A DNA stretch of 20,900 nucleotides, taken from a virus. The notes beneath the pieces are model-generated. The model did no database searches, was not told the origin of the DNA, and worked only from the letters and a program-made list of their open reading frames with translations. A program made the position numbers and the translations under genes. Position 1 is the stretch's first letter. Each line of letters starts with the position of its first letter. Shown here one piece after another: positions 1-5,958 of the stretch. The DNA lies in IMG/VR virus record IMGVR_UViG_3300035698_008573, positions 1 to 20,900 of that record; one strand, 5' to 3'.

Positions 1-1
1 T

Positions 2-250
2 AGGTGGTTCGGAGAATCCACTATATTGCATCACATAAAAGAGGATGGCAGCCATATTTCAGCTAGAGCAAATTACCTAGCTCAACAAGCGTGGAGTCAT
101 GCCCTCCAGTCTCCAGTACAAGGGGTAGAAAGCAGTCTCGCGGAAATGGCAATTAGAACAATCGAAAAGCTATTGGAGACAGCGCCTATCGAGGAAAAGC
201 TATTCGCTAATAGCGTCGTTAAATTACTCACAGATTCGCCTCAAGGGTAG
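2..250 (+). CDS. 3' end of an unrecognised gene (partial, start outside the window)
   Basis: The frame is open from the left edge and stops at TAG 248-250, giving at least 83 codons. A TTG at 26 is the first start-like codon but has no ribosome binding site, so the gene most likely begins upstream. The visible part is soluble-looking, with an Ala/Gln-rich helical stretch (around AQQAWSHALQ) and a second helix near the C-terminus (IEKLLETAPIEEKL). I do not recognise it. Base composition is unlike the neighbours: about 45% GC by hand count of 1-240, against roughly 32% just downstream. It may be a host gene bordering a prophage, or a gene acquired by the phage. Coding status rests on the open frame and composition only. 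Confidence 0.45.
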   Translation, partial: RWFGESTILHHIKEDGSHISARANYLAQQAWSHALQSPVQGVESSLAEMAIRTIEKLLETAPIEEKLFANSVVKLLTDSPQG

Positions 251-363
251 AGTGTCCCTATCCGTGCGGGTGGAGTAATTTAAAATCACTAATAATCAAG
301 GATTTTGCCGCCTTTGTGAAAATAATACCTGACTTCGAGAAATTTCCAGAAGGAAAGATTCTA

Positions 364-699
364 ATGCAAATACCAACTGAATTCCAAAAGAAATATGCAC
401 ACTTTAAAAAACTTTTTAAACCTGTTTATCAGGGAGTCAAAGAAGAAAAAGAAAAGGAACTGGAAAGATTTATTGATGCTTGTGATCATCGGTTTCATTT
501 TGTTTATAACATTGAAAAGGAAATAGAATTTAAAACTTCTTGTTTGCATGTAGACCCTGTTCAAAAAACTATGACGGTTATTCAAATTGGCCTTTGCGAA
601 CTTTGTGCAACTGATATGGCTAGAGATATAGAAGAAGGGGTCGAACACTTTAGAAAAAGAAACGGTGAAGAAGGTAATCGCAAACGTAAATTTAAATAG
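364..699 (+). CDS. hypothetical protein, 111 aa
   Basis: First gene of the AT-rich accessory block. I chose ATG 364 because AGAAGGAAAG (348-357) sits about 9 nt upstream; a GTG at 316 in the same frame would add 16 residues (MKIIPDFEKF...) but its nearest SD-like AAGGA is 13 nt away. The protein is charged: a Lys/Glu-rich helix near the N-terminus (VKEEKEKELERF), a central part with aromatic residues and two Cys pairs (C-x-H and CELC near residue 83), and a basic tail (KRNGEEGNRKRKFK). CELC could hold half a metal site. No family is recognised. A predicted soluble nucleic-acid-binding protein would fit the composition, but this is inference. Confidence 0.7.
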   Translation: MQIPTEFQKKYAHFKKLFKPVYQGVKEEKEKELERFIDACDHRFHFVYNIEKEIEFKTSCLHVDPVQKTMTVIQIGLCELCATDMARDIEEGVEHFRKRNGEEGNRKRKFK

Positions 700-713
700 A
701 AAGGAATAAGATC

Positions 714-770
714 ATGAGAGGTTTCAAAAATTGTAGGACACTTAGAAAAATAAATTGGTCTTTAAAATGA
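714..770 (+). CDS. possible 18-aa leader peptide
   Basis: ATG 714 follows an AAAGGAATAAG SD (700-710) with good spacing, and the 18-codon frame ends in TGA 768-770, overlapping the ATG of the next gene as ATGA. It encodes a basic peptide (MRGFKNCRTLRKINWSLK). The next gene has no convincing SD of its own, so this mini-frame may exist to couple translation into it. It is too short for composition to prove coding. Confidence 0.35.
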   Translation: MRGFKNCRTLRKINWSLK

Positions 771-973
771 AACCTAAATACAGATGGAGTTGGGTAAAAA
801 ATAAACCTGTTGAATTAATTAGAATTGATTGCAGACCTCCTGCTTATGCTTGGCCTTATCAGAACTTGCATAAAGCTATTCACTTTTTAGGTAATGGAAG
901 TGTTGAAAGTTGGGATTACAAAGTTTTAATGCAGGAAACAAAAGCTTCTATAGGGTATTGCCAATATGAGTAA
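767..973 (+). CDS. hypothetical protein, 68 aa
   Basis: The start is set at ATG 767, which overlaps the TGA of the upstream 18-codon frame (ATGA), rather than at an in-frame TTG at 755 that lacks an SD. The product is rich in Trp, Tyr and Pro (KYRWSWVKNKP, PPAYAWPYQN) and probably forms a small beta or mixed domain. No family, signal peptide or membrane segment is seen. It ends 8 nt inside the next small gene, so translational coupling is likely. Confidence 0.6.
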   Translation: MKPKYRWSWVKNKPVELIRIDCRPPAYAWPYQNLHKAIHFLGNGSVESWDYKVLMQETKASIGYCQYE

Positions 974-1073
974 GAATAAAGCAACAAAGAAAAAGAAGCA
1001 TCGGTTTACTAAAAAATCATTCAAGAAACATATTAAGAAATTAAAAAGAAAACTATTTGGGAAATCAAAATGA
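966..1073 (+). CDS. 35-aa polycationic mini-protein
   Basis: ATG 966 overlaps the stop of the preceding gene and is preceded by TAGGG (951-955) at about 10 nt. The 35 codons end in TGA 1071-1073, which overlaps the ATG of the next gene. The product holds 16 Lys, 2 Arg and 2 His (over half of all residues), ordered as SKNKATKKKKHRF then a repeating KKxxKK pattern and LKRKLFGKSK. Such a charge can only sensibly bind nucleic acid or acidic protein surfaces; ribosomal L34/L36-like and protamine-like proteins have similar composition, but no homology is claimed. The double overlap with neighbours supports that it is translated. Confidence 0.55.
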   Translation: MSKNKATKKKKHRFTKKSFKKHIKKLKRKLFGKSK

Positions 1074-1417
1074 ATCCGATTGAAAAAGAAAAATGCATGG
1101 TATGCAAAGGTGAAGGTTTTAGAAAAATTCATTTATTTGAAAACGATTATATCTATGCTGTTTGCGGTTGTGGTATTGGAGTTTCAAGAATGGTTGAACT
1201 AATAACTTTCAATAAAAAGAAATTAGCTATTACTCCCAGCTGGCAACCAACAACACAGGCTATTAACTTCCTTCCTGAACCTCTTAGGCTTTATATAACC
1301 GAATTGGAAACTAAATGTTATCGGCAATATCATATTCAAAAGATTGCACGCTTAGAGCAGCAGGTTAGAGAATTGGAACATAAACTAAAGGTGATGAAAA
1401 ATGATCAATCAACCTGA
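1070..1417 (+). CDS. small protein with DnaJ-like Cys motif and C-terminal coiled coil, 115 aa
   Basis: ATG 1070 overlaps the upstream TGA, with GGGA about 8 nt before it. Residues 9-17 read CMVCKGEGF, matching the CxxCxGxG repeat of DnaJ-type zinc domains, followed about 20 residues later by CGCG; together these could form one zinc site. The C-terminal third (about residues 75-110) is a heptad-like helix with LEQQVRELEHKL, a likely coiled coil giving dimers. A zinc knuckle plus coiled coil is common in small phage and host regulatory or adaptor proteins; the function is unknown. It overlaps the next gene by 17 nt. Confidence 0.75.
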   Translation: MNPIEKEKCMVCKGEGFRKIHLFENDYIYAVCGCGIGVSRMVELITFNKKKLAITPSWQPTTQAINFLPEPLRLYITELETKCYRQYHIQKIARLEQQVRELEHKLKVMKNDQST

Positions 1418-1730
1418 AAGCACAGAGAATTGTGAATTTTGTAAATTTAATAAAAATGATCGGTTCCCATGTGAAAAAGGATTTTATGGGCTTTATGTTC
1501 TAGGAATAAAAGAAGGGAAGTTTACATGCCCACAATTTTCTATTCTCGAAAGCATCACTTCTATTACGGTTATTGATTTAAAGAATGTTGAAATAACTGA
1601 AGCTGACTATGATCGTGAAATCGAGTTAGCAAAAGAAAGAGGAGCTACCGATACGGTTAATCACTGGAAATCAGAAAAGTTTGGTTTAGCTTGTGAAGGA
1701 ATCCCATTTACAGATTCTCTAGAAGGGTAA
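1401..1730 (+). CDS. Cys-cluster hypothetical protein, 109 aa
   Basis: ATG 1401 lies inside the end of the previous gene. AAAGGTGATG at 1387-1396 gives an SD a few bases upstream. The N-terminus carries CEFC (residues 11-14), a third Cys about 10 residues on (RFPCEKG) and a fourth in FTCPQF, a C-x2-C-x9-C-x18-C layout compatible with one zinc or iron-sulfur site. The second half is acidic and helical (EITEADYDREIELAKERG). The spacing recalls small cysteine-cluster proteins but I cannot assign a family. Confidence 0.7.
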   Translation: MINQPESTENCEFCKFNKNDRFPCEKGFYGLYVLGIKEGKFTCPQFSILESITSITVIDLKNVEITEADYDREIELAKERGATDTVNHWKSEKFGLACEGIPFTDSLEG

Positions 1731-1738
1731 TTTTACTA

Positions 1739-1849
1739 ATGACAATAAAAACACAATTGGAAATAAAGTTTCAAAAGATGAAAAGTAAGAAAGTTAGTAA
1801 AAGAAGAAAGAGTGAAAAAAAACGCGGTAAAAAACGAAACAGAAGATAA
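1739..1849 (+). CDS. 36-aa polycationic mini-protein
   Basis: ATG 1739 lies 11 nt after an AGAAGGG SD-like run (1721-1727) formed by the end of the previous gene, and the frame closes at TAA 1847-1849. Of 36 residues 18 are Lys or Arg; the second half is almost purely basic (SKRRKSEKKRGKKRNRR). It is the second such mini-gene in this block, unrelated in sequence to the one at 966 but of the same size and charge. A likely nucleic-acid-binding peptide; an alternative internal start ATG 1778 would leave 23 residues. Coding is inferred from SD, position in a gap that is otherwise gene-free, and the parallel with 966. Confidence 0.5.
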   Translation: MTIKTQLEIKFQKMKSKKVSKRRKSEKKRGKKRNRR

Positions 1850-1866
1850 TTAAAAGGTTAAAGAAA

Positions 1867-2118
1867 ATGAAACCAATAAATTTTGTACAGGTTAATAAGA
1901 TTCTTGCAGAAGATCAGGATGAATATCAAAATCTTCCTGTTTATATGTCACCACAAGAAACAATTTCATGTTGGCAATTAACTTGGAAAGAAGTTTTTAA
2001 AATCATTTGCACTAGAAAATTGTGGTTAAGGCAAAAGAATTTTTATTCACCATTACAACCACAACTTCCAACTGTAGATACACCATTTATAAGAGCGGAT
2101 GAAGAAGAGGCTAAATAA
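1867..2118 (+). CDS. small conserved phage protein ('SCWxLTWKE' type), 83 aa
   Basis: ATG 1867 follows AAAGGTTAAAG. Residues 33-45 (TISCWQLTWKEVF) and the following KIICTRKLWLRQ...PLQPQLPTVDTPF resemble a widespread family of small phage proteins and their bacterial relatives that share S-C-W-x-L-[ST]-W-x-E, an R/K-x-L-W-L block and a closing PLQPQ...PF. That resemblance is from memory of the pattern. The family has no assigned role that I know of. The preceding ENLPVYM segment also fits it (E..YxPLPVY). It ends just before the membrane protein gene, whose SD lies within its last codons. Confidence 0.75.
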   Translation: MKPINFVQVNKILAEDQDEYQNLPVYMSPQETISCWQLTWKEVFKIICTRKLWLRQKNFYSPLQPQLPTVDTPFIRADEEEAK

Positions 2119-2119
2119 A

Positions 2120-2599
2120 ATGTTTAATAAATTAATAGAAAATTTAATGTGGTGTATTTTTTCAATAGCTTTAGCTATTGGTTGTGTATCAATTGGGACA
2201 ATAATACTAGAGCATCAAAGTTCAACAGCTTTTGAATTTGCTTTATTGTTTTTCGCTTTAGCTGCTGTTTGTGGGTATTTTATGATTATTGTCATAAAAG
2301 ATACTTTTGAACTGTTTAAACGAGATAAGGAAATTCCCCCTATTCAAGCTATTATTGAAGAGTGCTATATAAAAGGAGCAACTTTTGAAGACACTTCAAA
2401 TATGTGCAGGGTTATGGGCCATGAAATTACAGATAAATATGTTTTTGATATGCTCAAACAAATTGAAAAAGGAAATTATCTTGGAGATTTAGAAGGGCCT
2501 CCTAATCACGATTTTAAACCTTTTTCTAATTATAGTAATATTTGCAGAATTTGTAGTTTAGATGTTACTCATTCATGCCATGTTGGAGAGGATAAATAA
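2120..2599 (+). CDS. membrane protein with two TM segments and Cys-rich tail, 159 aa
   Basis: ATG 2120 is preferred because GAAGAAGAGG (2101-2110) is 9 nt upstream; ATG 2099 would add seven residues (MKKRLNK) and overlap the previous gene more. Residues about 9-30 and 38-60 are strongly hydrophobic and separated by a short polar turn, so an inner-membrane helical hairpin is expected. The remaining 100 residues are soluble and cytoplasmic by the positive-inside rule, ending in a conserved-looking CRICSLDVTHSC cluster that may bind zinc. Unrecognised. A membrane hairpin plus metal-binding domain in an accessory block could serve in superinfection exclusion or takeover of a membrane process; this is speculation. 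Confidence 0.7.
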   Translation: MFNKLIENLMWCIFSIALAIGCVSIGTIILEHQSSTAFEFALLFFALAAVCGYFMIIVIKDTFELFKRDKEIPPIQAIIEECYIKGATFEDTSNMCRVMGHEITDKYVFDMLKQIEKGNYLGDLEGPPNHDFKPFSNYSNICRICSLDVTHSCHVGEDK

Positions 2600-2600
2600 A

Positions 2601-2885
2601 GTGGAAATTCACCCAATTGAAATATTATCAATAATTCTTACTATTATTGTTTACGCTCTAGTAATAATAGAATTAAGAAAATACAGAAAACTTAAAAAAG
2701 AAGTAGAGGTTTTAAAACTAAAAAGAATCCTAGATATTCCTGAACTGGAAACTATAAGAGTTTATTTAGAAAGGCTTCTATCTATTGATAAAAGAACTTA
2801 TTCATCTAGGGCGATGCATTTAGTTAGGCTTAAAAATCATCTTTATTTGTTGGGATTAGAGATAAAAGCTAGAAAAATAGAATAA
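2601..2885 (+). CDS. small single-pass membrane protein, 94 aa
   Basis: GTG 2601 is chosen since GGAGAGG (2585-2591) stands 9 nt before it and it follows the upstream stop by one base; ATG 2562 or 2580 in the same frame would start inside the previous gene without an SD. The N-terminus is one hydrophobic helix (about residues 7-24, ILSIILTIIVYALVII), then a Lys/Glu heptad stretch (RKYRKLKKEVEVLKLKRIL) that should be a cytoplasmic coiled coil, then a basic helical C-terminus. The overall plan resembles anchored coiled-coil proteins such as i-spanins, but the gene is not near lysis genes and the proof is lacking. Confidence 0.65.
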   Translation: MEIHPIEILSIILTIIVYALVIIELRKYRKLKKEVEVLKLKRILDIPELETIRVYLERLLSIDKRTYSSRAMHLVRLKNHLYLLGLEIKARKIE

Positions 2886-3128
2886 ACGTTTTAAACCGAT
2901 CAGGTTAGAAACATCACTATTGGTATCGTTTGGAATGCAAAGCATTTGAAAAACATTACATAACCATTACTCTGTAGGCCACGTATTCTCTACGTTCCAA
3001 TTGGTTTAGAGTGTTTTGTAATGCGATCCTCGCACCCCCATTCACACACTAGCCCAAAAACCATTTCATATAGTTATTTAAAGATAGATTTTTGCTTAGA
3101 ACACACTAACCACGGGGCCTGTAGTCAA

Positions 3129-3157
3129 ATGCTTTTGTAATGCTTTTGTAATGCTTT
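3129..3157. repeat. tandem 11-bp repeat (ATGCTTTTGTA)
   Basis: ATGCTTTTGTA occurs at 3129-3139 and 3140-3150, followed by a partial third copy ATGCTTT (3151-3157). The period of 11 bp places each copy on the same face of the helix. Another copy of the shared core TTTTGTAATGC lies at 3014-3024. Could be iteron-like sites for a phage protein. Confidence 0.6.
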
Positions 3158-3183
3158 CTGTCTCATTAAAAATACCCTGTTTC

Positions 3184-3210
3184 CCTATATACATTCCGCT
3201 CAGTATATGG
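3184..3210. promoter_or_regulatory. inverted repeat, possible operator
   Basis: CC-t-ATATAC (3184-3192) and GTATATGG (3203-3210) form an 8-bp dyad with one extra T and a 10-nt spacer, about 45 nt before the gene at 3256. The size suits a dimeric regulator site; the dyad could also form a weak RNA hairpin. Confidence 0.3.
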
Positions 3211-3255
3211 AAAATTTGCATTTAGCAAAGAGGTTAACAACAGGCATTTATAGTA

Positions 3256-3723
3256 ATGATTACTTGTACCGATCAATTCCCTACAGAGTTAGCAAACCAA
3301 ATTGGGGTTGCTTGTAAACTCTTAAAAAAAGAAAAAGTGGGAATGAATCATGAAAAGGCGCAAGCCCTAAAACAGAGAATGATTTATTTTCAACAAACTT
3401 CTATTACTGCAAATTTTGAAGATTGCGTTTCTGTTTACTACGGAATAGATTTAGATAAGCATCAATTATCATGTTTAAAGTTTATTCATAGAAATACAAA
3501 AACTTGGATGCTTGGAAGTTTAATTGGAATTTGCATGAAACGTGCAAGTGATTCGAGAACAGAAAATAAAGACTATGCACAAAGTGTGCAGGTTTTAATA
3601 GAACAACTAAATGTTGTGAAAGATGGAAGTGATAAAGTTGGAAAGAAGTTACAGGGCATTTTAGTAAAATCAACATTAACTGATAAAGCCAAAGAAAAGG
3701 CTAAAAGGAAAAGAAATGAGTAA
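3256..3723 (+). CDS. hypothetical protein, 155 aa
   Basis: ATG 3256 follows CAGG (3241-3244) at 11 nt, a weak SD; an internal ATG 3343 has GTGGGA directly before it and would remove 29 residues. The protein looks globular and helical, with Cys residues scattered (C4, C19, C57, C72, C92) and a very basic C-terminus (KAKEKAKRKRNE) that may contact nucleic acid. No family recognised. It is the first gene after the structured gap, so it is the probable lead gene of the second accessory cluster. It overlaps the next gene by 8 nt. Confidence 0.65.
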   Translation: MITCTDQFPTELANQIGVACKLLKKEKVGMNHEKAQALKQRMIYFQQTSITANFEDCVSVYYGIDLDKHQLSCLKFIHRNTKTWMLGSLIGICMKRASDSRTENKDYAQSVQVLIEQLNVVKDGSDKVGKKLQGILVKSTLTDKAKEKAKRKRNE

Positions 3724-3883
3724 AAATGATACGGATCCAGTTCTTATTTCTGTTAAAAACCAGAAACAAAAGAAAAATAATACAAAGCTTTCAGATATTG
3801 TCGCTATACTCGAAAAGAATGGAGTATACGGTTCCAATGAAGGAAGGCGAGTAAAACTAGCAAAAGAAATTATTGCTATCTAA
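3716..3883 (+). CDS. hypothetical protein, 55 aa
   Basis: ATG 3716 overlaps the stop of the previous gene and is preceded by AAAAGGAAAAG, a strong SD. The frame runs to TAA 3881-3883. The first half is polar and Lys/Gln/Asn-rich (KNQKQKKNNTK); the second half (LSDIVAILEKNGVYGSNEG then RRVKLAKEIIAI) looks like two helices separated by a turn, the shape of a small helix-turn-helix or an adaptor domain. Function unknown. It fills what would otherwise be a gene-free gap between 3723 and 3912. Confidence 0.6.
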   Translation: MSKNDTDPVLISVKNQKQKKNNTKLSDIVAILEKNGVYGSNEGRRVKLAKEIIAI

Positions 3884-3911
3884 TAACTTTGTTTACATCA
3901 GGCATAAACAA

Positions 3912-4178
3912 ATGAATAAATTAATTAGTGATGGAACAGAAGAAGGAACAGCTTTATTTTGTGATGGTAATAAAATTTCAGGAATCACAAAATTAGAAGT
4001 TGGTGAAATAACCGTTAGTCATTTTCCAATAACAGTAGTTGCAACAATAATGTTAGATAAAATTGATGCAGTTGTTAATGTGGAAAAAGTTGATAAAACT
4101 GTATTTTGTAAATGTATAAAAGGGTTTGGAAATACAAAAACTGGAACCTGCACTTTATGCAAAAAGATTGTCAAATGA
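3912..4178 (+). CDS. zinc-binding-like hypothetical protein, 88 aa
   Basis: ATG 3912 is preferred, with ATCAGGCA (3897-3904) as SD; a TTG at 3873 in frame lies inside the preceding gene. The body is beta-rich (residues 15-60, with KLEVGEITVSHFPITVV). The C-terminus carries CKC, then CTLC ten residues later (FCKCIKGFGN...CTLCKK), a four-Cys knuckle that resembles the C-x-C-x-G-x-G arrangement of the protein at 1070. Its stop overlaps the start of the nuclease gene as ATGA, so the two are likely translated together. Confidence 0.6.
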   Translation: MNKLISDGTEEGTALFCDGNKISGITKLEVGEITVSHFPITVVATIMLDKIDAVVNVEKVDKTVFCKCIKGFGNTKTGTCTLCKKIVK

Positions 4179-4549
4179 CACTTCATGCACAAAAGAAAGG
4201 AAAGAGAGGGGAAGTTGAATTTTGTGAATGGTTACTAAAACATTTAGAAATTGAAACTGAAAGAAATTATAATCAAGCAGATGGATCGAGTGCAGACATT
4301 ATAATTGACGATTTTATCATTGAAGTAAAAAGGCAAGAAACTTTGCATTTAGCAGATTGGTGGTATCAAGTGAATATTGCCAAACAAAACCATAAACAAA
4401 AAGGTTTAATTCCAATTGTTGCTTTTCGACAAAATCATAAACCTTGGAGTTTTCTTTTACCTGCTAAACTTATTGTTAGAAAGCATAAAGGTTTTATAAG
4501 ACTAGAAGAAAACGTGTTTATCCCTTTTACAACAAACTTAATAGGCTAA
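4175..4549 (+). CDS. PD-(D/E)XK-like nuclease (Holliday junction resolvase/VRR-NUC type), 124 aa
   Basis: ATG 4175 overlaps the upstream TGA; an in-frame ATG 4112 would lie wholly inside the previous gene. Residues 7-16 (KKGKRGEVEF) match the Lys/Arg-Gly-...-Glu start helix of archaeal-Hjc-like nucleases, with E13 or E15 as first acid, followed by D41 in SSADIII and the E50-V-K52 pair in FIIEVKRQ. This E...D...ExK order is the core of the PD-(D/E)XK fold; 124 aa fits the small resolvase/recombination nuclease size. It probably cleaves branched or replicating DNA using Mg2+, for resolution before packaging or for host DNA breakdown. The exact substrate cannot be told. Confidence 0.7.
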   Translation: MTLHAQKKGKRGEVEFCEWLLKHLEIETERNYNQADGSSADIIIDDFIIEVKRQETLHLADWWYQVNIAKQNHKQKGLIPIVAFRQNHKPWSFLLPAKLIVRKHKGFIRLEENVFIPFTTNLIG

Positions 4550-4554
4550 TTATT

Positions 4555-5001
4555 ATGAAAAGTTATACAGCATTTAGAATATCTCTTTTGTTTTTCGCTT
4601 TTTATGCAATCTTTAATTTCGCAAGTAAAGTAAATGCAATCGAATCAGAAGCCCCTCCATTTATAGAGTCTAAAGCAGCATTAACTTGGAGCTTTGCAGA
4701 ATTCACCCACAACGATTTAACTTTTAATGCAATTGATATTGTTGCAACCGCCATAAGTGAAACATACATAACCTATTCCGGTTCACTAATTAATTCAGAA
4801 TCGAAAATAGGAAACCCAATTGCAGGAACTTGTTTTACTTCAAATGATGGGTTCTTTTGTGATGGTCGAATGATTGGCCTAGAGTTTCTTTTTGTAATTG
4901 ATGCATTCGATGATGGAGTTTTTCAAGTGCAATATTATGATGGAACCATTTCTAGTACGAATGGAAGAATTCTAACTTTAACTAAAAAGGGTTTTATCTA
5001 A
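4555..5001 (+). CDS. exported protein with signal peptide, 148 aa
   Basis: ATG 4555 starts five bases after the nuclease stop; SD is weak (AGGCTAATT). Residues 1-28 form a textbook Sec signal: K2/R8, a hydrophobic core ISLLFFAFYAIFNF and an A-x-A-like cleavage site VNA just before IESEA. The mature part (about 120 aa) is beta-rich and acidic with two Cys (GTCF and FFCDG, about 10 residues apart) that could form a disulfide in the periplasm. Not recognised. Phage-encoded periplasmic proteins expressed outside the lysis cassette often act on the envelope, for instance to block DNA entry of other phages; this is inference. Confidence 0.65.
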   Translation: MKSYTAFRISLLFFAFYAIFNFASKVNAIESEAPPFIESKAALTWSFAEFTHNDLTFNAIDIVATAISETYITYSGSLINSESKIGNPIAGTCFTSNDGFFCDGRMIGLEFLFVIDAFDDGVFQVQYYDGTISSTNGRILTLTKKGFI

Positions 5002-5297
5002 TGAGGAATTCAAATAATCCTTTCTGCTTAACTTATTGTGATTGTAAAGTTGGCGAATGCCTAAGTAAAAACCCTGCTAGATGTGTTCATGCATTAAATA
5101 CAACTACTGCTAATGAAATAGAACGTTTGCAGAAAATTGAAGAACAGGTAAAACTTTTATTTAGTTGTGCTGACCCTGTAGATGGTGGAACACAAGAAGA
5201 CGCTTATACAATCTTCTGCAATCTAATGGTTCTTTCACCGGAACTAGAAAAATATAGAAACAAACTAGAAGCAGAACATTCAGGTAATCAATCATGA
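5001..5297 (+). CDS. Cys-rich hypothetical protein, 98 aa
   Basis: ATG 5001 shares one base with the upstream stop (TAATG). The N-terminal 30 residues hold five Cys (CLTYCDCKVGECL and ARCVH), enough for one or two metal sites; the remainder is helical with Glu/Lys heptads (ANEIERLQKIEEQVKLLF) and an acidic tail. It belongs to the run of Cys-cluster small proteins of this block. No family recognised. Overlaps the following gene by 4 nt (ATGA). Confidence 0.65.
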   Translation: MRNSNNPFCLTYCDCKVGECLSKNPARCVHALNTTTANEIERLQKIEEQVKLLFSCADPVDGGTQEDAYTIFCNLMVLSPELEKYRNKLEAEHSGNQS

Positions 5298-5674
5298 ATA
5301 AATTATCTGAAGGTTTTGGGCCAACTAAAGAAGATATAGAAGATTCTTTATATCCTATGGAAAAAGGAACTGTTGAAGGTTTGCGAATTCATAAAAGTGT
5401 TGAACCTATTCAACAGGAGAGAAAAAATCTATCTGAATTTCCTGTTCAACCTTTATTAACAAAAGAAGAAATGGAAAACTTCAGAGTTTCTTTGCATGTT
5501 CTTTACCATCAGGATTCTTGCATGGATATTGTTCACACTCTTAATAAAAGAGGGCCAATGCAATTAAGGCCAATTGCTAAAGCTATAAAGATAAATATGC
5601 ATCGAATTATGGCTAACTTTCACATTGGGGAATTCAATCATAATTACCCAATTAGAGGAGTATTCACAAAGTGA
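5294..5674 (+). CDS. hypothetical protein, possible winged-helix C-terminus, 126 aa
   Basis: ATG 5294 overlaps the preceding TGA, SD CAGGTAA. The first 70 residues are polar and low in structure. From about residue 78, DIVHTLNKRGPMQLRPIAK then INMHRIMANFHIGEF has the spacing of helix, turn, recognition helix and a beta wing (HNYPIRGVF), so a winged-helix DNA-binding domain is plausible. If so, candidates are a phage regulator or an unrecognised small terminase subunit; the distance to the large terminase gene (more than 1 kb) makes the second less likely. Confidence 0.6.
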   Translation: MNKLSEGFGPTKEDIEDSLYPMEKGTVEGLRIHKSVEPIQQERKNLSEFPVQPLLTKEEMENFRVSLHVLYHQDSCMDIVHTLNKRGPMQLRPIAKAIKINMHRIMANFHIGEFNHNYPIRGVFTK

Positions 5675-5958
5675 GTGATTCTAATGAAAGAATTCAAAAA
5701 CGTTTAAATGCTATGAAAATAGAAATGGCTAATATTGCTGCTGGGAGAATAGTTCGATCTGTTTTTAACGTTCCTATTTTTGGTGCTACTGAATCTTTCT
5801 TTGATTTGGATCGAGAACCTAACTATATAGAAGCTGAATTAACAGGTGGGGAGAAAAGAAAAGTTCCTAACTTTTATTGGGCTTATGATGAAATTCATTC
5901 AATTGATCCTGTAGCTTGGGGAAAGTTAAAAGCTAAGTTGAGGTTTAACGATGGATGA
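5671..5958 (+). CDS. hypothetical protein, 95 aa
   Basis: GTG 5671 overlaps the previous TGA (GTGA) and is decided by the strong AGAGGAG (5654-5660) 10 nt upstream. The N-terminus is a basic amphipathic helix (NERIQKRLNAMKIEMANIA); the rest is mixed with aromatic-rich segments (KVPNFYWAYDEIH). No motif of known function and no membrane segment. Overlaps the next gene by 8 nt. Confidence 0.6.
   Translation: MSDSNERIQKRLNAMKIEMANIAAGRIVRSVFNVPIFGATESFFDLDREPNYIEAELTGGEKRKVPNFYWAYDEIHSIDPVAWGKLKAKLRFNDG

Larger units (their letters stand above)
2886..3255. other. 370-nt non-coding gap with repeats and hairpins
   Basis: No credible gene is found here on either strand. The left part holds a 5-bp inverted repeat AATGC-aaa-GCATT (2934-2946), a 5-bp hairpin ACGTA-ttctc-TACGT (2981-2995) and the palindrome CCAATTGG (2997-3004). 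The 11-mer TTTTGTAATGC occurs three times (3014-3024, 3133-3143, 3144-3154), and an imperfect inverted repeat occurs at 3184-3210. Such a layout fits a control region or replication start between two gene clusters. No clear -35/-10 pair was found. Confidence 0.5.

Noticed and set aside
361-1132. Antisense frames at 361-648 and 926-1132
   Set aside because: Phe/Leu-rich translations are mirror images of Lys/Glu-rich AT-rich genes on the + strand.
3021-3140. 39-codon frame from ATG 3021 in the repeat-rich gap
   Set aside because: No SD, composition unlike a protein (His/Ser/Thr string) and it crosses the repeats.
3129-3157. CRISPR-like array
   Set aside because: The units are 11 bp with no spacers and only two full copies in tandem.
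3217-3255. Promoter from TTGCAT and TATAGT before the gene at 3256
   Set aside because: Spacing between the two elements is much longer than 17 nt and the -10-like hexamer abuts the ATG.
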